From the NCBI GenBank assembly GCA_002179805.1, contig NAVB01000690.1:1-14691 (forward strand): a DNA stretch of 14,691 nucleotides, given 5' to 3'. Both the position numbers and the translations under genes were made by a program. Every line of letters starts with the position of its first letter. The stretch's first letter is position 1. The stretch is from Acanthamoeba lenticulata. Lineage: Eukaryota; Discosea; Longamoebia; Acanthamoebidae. The notes under the pieces are model-generated. The model was not told where the DNA came from, ran no database searches, and was given only the letters and a program-made list of their open reading frames with translations. Shown here piece by piece: positions 9,301 to 14,691 of the stretch.

Positions 9301-12300
9301 GCAGCTTCGGCGGGCGCTTGGCCTTCTTCTTGTCCTCGTCGCTGCTATCTTCGTCACCCGACGAGGACTCTTCTTCCTCCTCTTCGTCGCCATCATCACC
9401 ACCCTTCACATCGGCGCTGGCCTTGAGCTTCCCACGGGCGTCGTTCATGGTGCCGTCTGAAGACGAGTCCTCCTCTTCCTCCTCCTCTTCTTCCTCCTGC
9501 TTCTTCAGGTCGGCGCTGGCCTTGAGCTTCTCGCGGGCGTCGTTCATGATGCCGCCCTTGATGCTCATTGCCGGCAGCAGCAGCTTCGGAGGCCGCTTGG
9601 TAGGCTTCTCGTCCTCGCTGCTGCTGCTGCTGTCGCTGCTGCTGCTGCTGCTTCTGGCAGTGGTGGTGGTGGTGGTGGCGGTGGTGCCGCTCTTCTTGCC
9701 GCTGCTGCTGCCCAGGGCGGGCTCGGTCAGGCCGGCGTTGTTGAGCCACAAGTCCTGCGACAGCGACAGGGTGGAGGGCACCGCCACGGGGACGAGGGGC
9801 TTGTCGTCGCGGCTCTTGTCCTTGGGCATGCGCCGCTTGGACGGCCGACGCACGACCGGCCCGAGGGACGTGGCCAGCGGGTGGTTGGGCAGCGCGCCGT
9901 TGGTCTGGCTCATCGAGCGCGAGCCGATGGTCAGGCGGCCCTTCTTGGGGCCCTTGGTGGGCCGCGCCTGCGCGGTGGTGAAGCGCTGGTTGTCGGCCGC
10001 CGCGCGCGAGTCCTCGCTCTCGCTGGTGTTGCTGCTGTCGTAGCCATCGTTGGCGCCCTGCCGGTGGAGCTCCCGGTTGAAGATGATCTCGTACTCGAGC
10101 GTGATCTTGCGCACCAGGAAGTCCATGATCCGCATCTGGTAGAACTTTTGGATCGTCTTCTCCGTCTTGTACTGGTTGGTGCCGTGATCCCAGTCAATAA
10201 TCCCCGTCAATAATCGACTCTAATTGGGCCCTTTTTTATCGGGCACCCAATCGCAGAAAAGAGAGGGGGGGGAGGTACCTGGGAGAAGCACAACAGGTTT
10301 TGGAGGTGGAGCGTGCACAGGCTGAGGGTGGCGCTGTCGACGAGGGGGCTGTTGTAGAGCTTGATGAGGCTGATGTAGTGGAACCTGCAGGAGCGGCCCC
10401 CCAGGGGATTTGGGAGGAAAAGTTAACAAGGACAAGGACAAGAGGAGAAGGGCAGGGAAGAGGTACGGGATGTAGGTGTCGATGTAGCGGTTGCGGCGGA
10501 CGAACACGCCCTGCTTGTCGTCAAAGAGCCGCTTGAGGAAGGAGAGGATCTCGATCTTGACGGGCGTGTTGTGGTACATGGAGCCCGTCTCCAGGAAGGT
10601 CAGGAAGAAGCCGCCTCGCTGTGTGTTGCCGGCACCACCCAAGAAGTCAGCTCTCTGGCCCCAAACGGGACGGGAGATTTGGGCGGAGGGGGGGAGGGTC
10701 GCATGTTGCTCTATGGTTATTATTGTACCGGTTGGACCAGGGCCTCGAAGCCCTTGCGGATGAAGCCCTTGCGGTTCTCCCCGATGATGCGCTCGTAGTG
10801 CGATGCGCCGCCCATCCCGCGCTGGAGCTCCTCCTCGTCCTGGTCGAACTTGGCCGTGATGAGGTCGTAGAAGATCTGCCATGCACACACACACACACAC
10901 ACGCCCCGCGGCCCAACGAACCGGTCGTTAAAGTGCGTGTCCCCGCGGGAGAGGGAAGCGCGGCCGCGAGAGCGTGAAGGGGGGGTCCGGGTACGCTGTA
11001 GTGCTTGACGGCGCGAATGCGATACTCGTCGAGGAGTGCCTGGCCGCCGTTTCGATCGTTGAGGATCTTGGCCTCGAGCTTCTTGTTGAGGAGGATCTCC
11101 ATCGTGTAGCGCCGGATGAAGAGGAAGTTCTGGTGGCGACTGTCCCTCGAGTGCGCGTCCATATCGAACATGAGATCGAGCAGCAGCTCGTTGGTCTTGT
11201 GGTGCTTGCTCTGATTGGCCAGCTCGTCGAGCACCACCAGCAGCCGGTGGAACGTCTGGATGGCCTTGGGCCGCTCTGGCGAGATTCCGCGCGACGTCAC
11301 CACGCTCTGCACAACCACACGTACGCACGCGCGCACAGTTGAGCTCGTTGGAGGCGATGATGGTCATCGGATCGCGGGGGAGGCGGGCAACATCATCATC
11401 ATCGTGGCATTGGGGGGGGGGAAGACGGCACCTTGAGACGCAAGAGGGTCTCGAGGCACACGTCGAGCACCTGCGAGGACATGACGCGAGTCGGGCAGTT
11501 GACCATGTACTCGGAGAGCACCGCGAGGTAGAGCTCCATGTTGTGGAATTTTCTGATCACGACGACCACACGACGACCGATGATGATGATGACGACAAGA
11601 TGATCAGGGGGAGGGGTCCTCACACACACACAAACACAAACACAAAGAACACATGAAGCAGGAGGGACGAGGGAAGGCGCACTGGCTCTCGGTGGCGTCG
11701 TAGAGGCGCGTGTTGAGGCGGAAGAGGACGGTGTCCAGGCGGAGGCGGAAGCTGTGCTTCTCGGCGCTGTCCATGCCCCGGGTCAGGACGCGCCACGTGC
11801 ATCGGTGCGTGTACTCCACCTCGTCGGCGTAGGAATGAAGCACGCGATAGATCTTCTTGCGGTAGTCCTCGTCCAGGCGCAGGTAGTCGATCTACATCGC
11901 CCGGTACCCCCGCCCCAAAAATCTCTGTCGGCGAGTGCTCGACCCACAGCGCACTGGTGGACTGGAGGGGCTGTTGGAAGAGAGGAAAGGGAAGGGAGGA
12001 GGGCCCAAACCTTGTGGCACAGGACGAGCTCGGTGAAGAGGACGTTGCACGGGCTCCGCGCTTGCTCGCGGAAGGCCCGGTTGGTCGAGAGCGTCGCGAG
12101 CACGTGCAGAATGCGCACCTTGACCTTGAAGCAGGCGAGAGACTTGAGCTCGTTCAACTGCGCCGTCAGCTCGGCCAGTTCCTTCTCCTCCTTCTGCAAT
12201 ATTGCGCCAGCGTGTGGGCGACCATGTGTCGATGCACGAGCACACGCGCGTGAGCGTCACTCTCACGTGTGTGTGTGTGTATATGAGACCACTTCGCGCG

Positions 12301-14664
12301 ACGGACCTCACTCGAGTAGACCTGGAGGTTGGCCTTGCGCCGCGCCGAGAGGAGGCCCGACTCGGATTCCTTGTAGGCCGTCAGCGCCGTCAGGTCGCCC
12401 GCGAGGACTGCGGAGAAAAATGGTTATGGTTAAGGGAGATTAGCTGGAGCTCGACCTCAAGCACTCCTGAGTCCAGCGGTTGGTGGGCAGCACGCACAGG
12501 CTTGGCCAAGCTTGTTGGCGAGGCTCTTCATCTCCTCCATGCCCGTCATCGGCTCCTCTGCGCCACATGTGAGAAGAAAAATCGCGATCGCAGGGGGAAT
12601 GGGGGGCGGTCGTACCCTCGTCGCCCGATTGGAGGCCCCGGGCCGAGACGATCGAGTAGGCCGGGCCGAGCTTGTCGATTTCGGAGCCTCCGTCGCGCGC
12701 CGACCCCATCACCATCGAGCCCACGTGCTTGGACAGGCGGCGAGACGAGCGGCTGCGCAGCATGCTCGGCTGCCGGTCGTTCTTGCCCGGGAGGTGCTTG
12801 AGCGGAGGCACCACCACCTTTTTCTTGTGCTTCTTCCCGTCATCACCGCCGCCGCCCCCAGCGGGCAACGTGGGGCCGCCGCTCCCGCTCGAGGTCTTGG
12901 GCGAGGAGGATGACGTCAGCTCCTTCATCTGGAGCGCGTCGCTGCTCATCGAATGCTTGTGGTCCCACCCGACCAGGTTGCCGCCCACCATCTGCATCGT
13001 CCGCCTGATCATCCCCCCCCCAAAGTGCCAAGGGCCAGTCACTCATGGTTGTCGTTCAAGCGCAGCGGAGGCGCCGGGCAGTACCGCTTGTGAAAGGAGG
13101 CCGAGGGCTCAGCCGCGACTGCGGGCGGCGGCGAGGCGGAGGTCGTTGGGAAGACCAGCGTTTGCGTAGACGAGACCCGGTCCTTGGCCAGCAGGCGCGG
13201 CCGCGGCTTGTGGTCCAGCGGGCTGCTGTCCACGCGGCTGCCGCTGGGGGACGTGTTGCTGGGCAGGACCATGGTCGCCCGCGTGGCCGACAGCGCTCGC
13301 CGTTTGGTCAGCTCGCCGGTCGTTCGCTCCCCCTGCGACAAGAGGACAGGCGCGTCGTGCGAGGTGTGGGCCACACGTGCGGACGAAGCGCCAACAAGAG
13401 ACGGAGAGAGAGAGAGAGAGAGAAAGAGAGCTACCTCAGTACGCGTCAGCGAAGAGCGCCCGGGACTGGCCGGCACGATGGCGTCTCGGCTGGGCCGCTT
13501 TGGAAAGCCAATCGACAAGCGCCACTCCTCGCGGCTGCTCGCCGAGCTGTCTTCGCTCTGTCGGCCCAGCAGCGGCGTGAGTGGCACACGTACACATTAC
13601 GGGAATTATATTGGAGACGAAGAGAGCAACAACTTGGGGGGGCGGGGGAGGGGGAGGGGTGGCGTACCGACGAGGAGAAGGTTCGGAGCTGCTGCAGGAT
13701 GCCTTGCTTCCGCACGACTGCTGGCGACAAAGAGGCCGACTTGTCGTCCGAGTCTAACCGGGTGCTGCGCGGGGTGGCCGTCGATCGTACGACCTTGTTG
13801 AAGATCTGAATTGCGTGTGGTTGTTGTTGTCGTCATCAATTGTCACTTCCACCGCACACATAATGGAGAGGAGGAAGAAGAAGAAGAAGAGGGAGCAGCG
13901 TACCTTGCCCAACCCGTGAGAGGCAAGCTCCCCGTGGAGGTCGTAGGACGCCCTGAAGTAGAGATCCAGCAGGATGCTCCCGCCGCCGTATTGGATGAAC
14001 AACTGTACACATGAACCGCGTGGGCGCGAGGGACATGAATGAGCGCTCGTTTGGGGGGGAAGGGGAGGGGAGGAGGTGGTGGGTGTTGAAGGAGAGGGCA
14101 TGAGAGTACGGTGCGGAAAGGCTCGACGCGAATGAGCGTCGAGAGCGCCGAGATCGCGCCAAGCTTGTCTCCAGGCGAACCGCCCGTGAAGAGGTGCTGG
14201 AATAACAGAGAACAAAAGTCCATGCTTCCTTCTTGATTGCCCAATATGAGGAACTTGATGATGTTGATGTAGCATTCACTTTCCTTCTCCTTTTCATTCT
14301 CACTATCCGTGCCGTTCCGGTAAATGCCCTGCCCACGAGAATAACACAACAATCAGGCAATTAAAATAATAATAATAAAAATAAAAACACTGCGGTGGTT
14401 GTGGGCGTATGTACAGCGATGAGAGGCTTAAATATGTCATTTTTGATCCAGTCCATCTTCTCGACCAGGTCTGTCCTCTTCAGCGTTTTCACCTGGGTAT
14501 ATTTATTATTTATTTGATATTTAGTAAATAAAAATAAAATAAACACCCCAAAAGGTTGTTGAGTGTTGAGCGCTGCACACATGGTGGACGAGGAGGCGCA
14601 CCGAATCGAGGATGATCATGGCCACTTGCTTGGGCTCTCGTGGTGGAATGCCGGCATGCACCAG
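3312..14664 (-). CDS. Giant multidomain protein kinase / pseudo-dual-specificity phosphatase (5' partial)
   Basis: Thirty exons join without a stop into 2822 visible residues ending at TAG 3312-3314; residue numbers in this annotation start at the first visible codon (14664). The true start lies beyond the right edge, because the first visible exon is preceded by an intron acceptor (AG 14666-14665). Order: helical ARM/HEAT-like segment (about 1-155), Ser/Lys/Pro-rich disordered stretch (about 155-450), second helical segment (about 455-930), acidic and serine-rich repeats (about 960-1900), helical linker (about 1945-2065), kinase (about 2070-2365), DSP-like domain (about 2440-2600), cysteine-rich tail (2610-2735) and a Ser/Thr/Pro-rich end. 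Kinase and DSP assignments rest on clear motifs; ARM/HEAT is only an impression from amphipathic helices. Nuclear import is possible (KKHKKK near 12828, KNKKNKDKKKR near 8175-8210). I know no named family with this exact order. A split into several genes cannot be excluded without transcripts, but every splice phase fits one frame. Confidence 0.85.
3576..3953 (-). other. C-terminal eight-cysteine segment, possible zinc-binding module
   Basis: In the last exon (3974-3312) eight cysteines fall in four pairs: CxC in QCLCG (2610, 2612), CxC in PCDCK (2646, 2648), Cx5C in KCPNTGSC (2659, 2665) and CxxC in KCRTCGF (2732, 2735). Apart from these, the 220-residue tail has no cysteine. Pairing suggests two metal sites. 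It does not align collinearly with the zinc domain I know from YVH1/DUSP12, where CxxC comes first and CxCG late. Between the third and fourth pairs is a well-ordered stretch (YAFLEAMKAKH, KVHWGYTMMTNVLGDFDH). Metal binding is inference. Confidence 0.55.
3975..4086 (-). other. GC-AG intron between the phosphatase fold and the cysteine tail
   Basis: The donor is AAG|GCACGT (4086-4085 = GC) and the acceptor GAGCAG|ATGGGG (AG 3976-3975). Only this pair keeps the phosphatase frame in phase with the cysteine-rich frame. The nearby GT at 4082-4081 gives the wrong phase. The intron carries a GA/CT dinucleotide run near its donor. Confidence 0.7.
4049..4071. repeat. GA/CT dinucleotide microsatellite in an intron
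   Basis: About eleven GA units lie in the GC-AG intron, forming a pyrimidine run on the coding strand. Similar GA runs lie in introns at 5445-5461 and 13404-13422. Confidence 0.9.
4117..4605 (-). other. Dual-specificity-phosphatase-like domain with catalytic Cys replaced by Ser
   Basis: Residues about 2440-2600 in exon 4655-4087. Family features are clear: ITDNIYISTSSAVQ at the start, ISHVVNCT, a general-acid loop VKMQDEPYQDI (Asp2509), and a P-loop read as LVYSDRGVSRSAAM, followed by helices through RGFVRQLVRWGE. In active members the P-loop is HCxxGxSR. Here the pair is Tyr2539-Ser2540 (TAC AGC, codons 4278-4273), while Arg2546 and GVSRS are intact. It should therefore bind phosphoresidues without forming the cysteinyl-phosphate intermediate. 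This resembles STYX-type pseudophosphatases, where glycine replaces the cysteine. The bases are unambiguous and sit in the middle of a long exon, so a splicing artefact is not the cause. Confidence 0.9.
4975..6192 (-). other. Protein kinase domain, non-RD type, apparently active
   Basis: Spread over exons 6320-6127, 6021-5727, 5598-5476 and 5384-4934. The glycine-rich loop reads IGVGAYGQVY (residues 2073-2082). VAVK supplies Lys2096, and the helix-C glutamate is probably Glu2116 in FTEIMVM. The catalytic loop is HYDLKCDN (Asp2194, Lys2196, Asn2199), the metal-binding motif DFG (Asp2230), and the APE position is SPE (2256-2258) after GTEFIK. DIWSIGCLLFELL and NMRPTINDVI follow, giving the helix F Asp and the late-lobe Arg. 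All residues needed for phosphotransfer are present. The only departures are Tyr for Arg in HRD and Ser for Ala in APE. HRD-Arg loss defines non-RD kinases, which often do not need activation-loop phosphorylation. Ser/Thr specificity is likely from DLKxxN, but the subfamily is not assigned. Confidence 0.93.
6412..7522 (-). other. Linker and helical region between repeats and kinase
   Basis: Exons 7522-7371, 7290-7127, 7000-6836, 6711-6560 and 6491-6412. The first two encode Ser/Lys/Gly-rich disordered sequence. From PADELGFSDDSLGYYE (exon 7000-6836) onward the sequence becomes compact and helical: YYEVDQAFGFLSNLERQM, DLHMSIIQLIFSLMLAPK, LNIPFYLNL, leading straight into the pre-kinase helix ELVERTLQMG and LLKLLCRRLF in the next exon. 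It probably packs against the kinase N-lobe or continues the upstream helical scaffold; no family is recognised. Confidence 0.5.
7605..8623 (-). other. Degenerate continuation of the KRP-motif array
   Basis: Beyond the clear repeats the same motif recurs in eroded form: KLPALNIPPTIKKSG, KRQGLSLSLPATKS, KRPMSLMLPNSIVKGG (about 8128-8175), RPALSMRLL and KRPVSMSLQHL (about 7636-7668); the next exon (7522-7371) has RKQSFVPALNLTDVKKKG. All pair a basic residue with hydrophobic-x-hydrophobic and lie between Ser/Asp-rich stretches. There is no predicted globular fold here. The most conserved-looking part is the lysine-rich KNKKNKDKKKR, a plausible nuclear-localisation signal. Confidence 0.6.
8624..9600 (-). 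repeat. Coding tandem repeat: KRPPKLLLP motif plus acidic/serine linkers
   Basis: Inside exon 10219-7605. Four near-identical blocks of about 90 bp lie at 9511-9600, 9231-9320, 9006-9095 and 8771-8861, with a half-copy at 9411-9450. Each full block encodes KRPPKLLLPA(M/T)SIKGG followed by a charged MxDARxKLKASAD helix, and blocks are joined by runs of Glu and Ser-Asp. A more diverged copy at 8624-8671 reads KRPMGLILPTSILKGG. Start-to-start spacing is 280, 225 and 235 bp, so linkers vary in length while the core is conserved at both DNA and protein level, which suggests recent duplication with selection on the core. Confidence 0.85.
8908..8986 (-). repeat. Polyglutamate tract, GAA/GAG repeats
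   Basis: On the plus strand this is a run of TTC/CTC trinucleotides; read on the coding strand it gives more than 20 nearly consecutive glutamates broken by a few aspartates, in the linker between two KRPPKLLLP repeats. The uninterrupted part (about 8909-8940) is pure GAA, so it is likely to vary in length between strains. Confidence 0.85.
10279..12557 (-). other. Second alpha-helical segment of the kinase gene
   Basis: Visible residues about 453-916, spread over nine exons. The sequence is almost continuously helical: a charged KEEKELAEL coiled-coil-like stretch near 12193-12150, then hydrophobic helices such as VRILHVLATLS, KAIQTFHRLLVVLDEL and TNELLLDLMFDM. Good conservation-like character (few low-complexity stretches, rich in Leu, Ile and Arg) and continuous phase argue for a folded solenoid or scaffold domain. 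No family recognised. Confidence 0.5.
10884..10902. repeat. CA/TG dinucleotide microsatellite at an intron 3' end
   Basis: About nine CA units lie just upstream (coding sense) of the acceptor at 10877-10876. Other CA/GT runs sit in introns at 6322-6333, 11621-11640 and 12266-12280. Confidence 0.9.
12498..14664 (-). other. N-terminal helical segments and disordered linker
   Basis: Visible residues 1 to about 472. Exons 14664-13668 encode amphipathic helices with leucine/isoleucine spacing (for example CYINIIKFLILGN and LGAISALSTLIRV), typical of alpha-solenoid repeats, but no single ARM or HEAT unit can be assigned confidently. Exons 13557-12616 change to Ser/Arg/Pro-rich sequence with many SP and TP dipeptides and a lysine cluster KKHKKK, so they are probably disordered and open to proline-directed phosphorylation. 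Function is unknown. Confidence 0.5.
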
Positions 14665-14691
14665 CTGCGCAGCATTGATTTAGTGCTTTAG

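Larger units (their letters stand above)
3312..14664 (-). other. Exon model of the kinase/pseudophosphatase gene
   Basis: Exons in transcript order: 14664-14602, 14492-14415, 14328-14110, 14002-13904, 13805-13668, 13557-13435, 13332-13085, 13004-12616, 12557-12498, 12407-12307, 12193-12011, 11891-11683, 11552-11432, 11306-10995, 10875-10729, 10618-10467, 10384-10279, 10219-7605, 7522-7371, 7290-7127, 7000-6836, 6711-6560, 6491-6412, 6320-6127, 6021-5727, 5598-5476, 5384-4934, 4865-4768, 4655-4087, 3974-3312. Coding total is 8469 nt, divisible by three. Introns run from 58 to 130 nt. All acceptors are AG; 28 donors are GT and one is GC (4086-4085). Least certain boundaries: the donor at 12306 (GTCCGT), the acceptor at 11893-11892 (GATGTAG, poor pyrimidine tract) and the intron 13084-13005, which was chosen over a 38-nt alternative sharing its acceptor. 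Confidence 0.75.

Noticed and set aside
8771..9600. CRISPR-like array of evenly spaced repeats
   Set aside because: The repeats are about 90 bp, coding, in frame, and separated by low-complexity coding linkers in an intron-containing eukaryotic gene.
8583..10043. 486-codon plus-strand open frame rich in Ser and Leu
   Set aside because: It is the mirror of the acidic/serine repeat exon; its runs of Ser and Leu come from reading GAA/GAG and TCG/AGC repeats backwards, and it has no domain signal.
7361..10210. Start of an independent protein near 10210
   Set aside because: The codon there is TTG; the frame continues upstream to an acceptor at 10221-10220 and joins the helical exons in phase.
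13005..13042. A 38-nt intron, or a gene boundary at TGA 13041-13039
   Set aside because: Donor GTACTG at 13084 with the same acceptor gives an 80-nt intron in phase, fits the local donor pattern and removes the stop, so neither an ultra-short intron nor a split is needed.

Overview
The window looks like nuclear DNA of a GC-rich, intron-dense protist. An Acanthamoeba-like amoebozoan is my best guess. The clues are two tightly packed genes, many short introns (about 58-131 nt, one of 345 nt), mixed CAG/CAA glutamine tracts, serine/acidic low-complexity protein and simple-sequence repeats or C-runs confined mostly to introns. The genus is inferred from these features, not from a database match. 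All supported coding lies on the minus strand; the large plus-strand open frames are mirror images of minus-strand exons.

Gene 1 (minus, 14664 down to a TAG at 3312-3314) fills about 77% of the window and is cut at its 5' end by the window edge. I could join 30 exons with consistent splice phases into one frame of 2822 residues. Order of the visible protein: an alpha-helical, ARM/HEAT-like N-terminal part with disordered insertions; a very large exon encoding a serine/acidic region with a tandem repeat built around a KRPPKLLLP motif; more helical sequence; a protein kinase domain with the key catalytic residues present (HYD in place of HRD); a dual-specificity-phosphatase fold whose nucleophilic cysteine is serine; and a C-terminal tail with eight cysteines in CxC, CxC, Cx5C and CxxC pairs.

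A 229-bp spacer (3083-3311) separates it from gene 2 (minus, ATG at 3082, running off the left edge). Gene 2 encodes a Gly/Pro-rich start, long polyglutamine tracts, a basic Ser/Arg/Gly-rich segment and a C-terminal predicted helical region; I do not recognise its family. It is modelled as nine exons, and a 345-nt AT-rich intron leaves open the possibility of two genes.

The most notable points are: (1) an apparently active kinase fused to a natural Cys-to-Ser pseudophosphatase; (2) an array of basic-hydrophobic motifs resembling MAP-kinase docking sites in the same polypeptide; (3) the eight-cysteine tail; and (4) an unusual 5' splice-site pattern with C at intron position +4 (GTAC/GTGC), shared by two GC-AG introns. 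Together these suggest gene 1 encodes a large signalling scaffold, but that role is inference.
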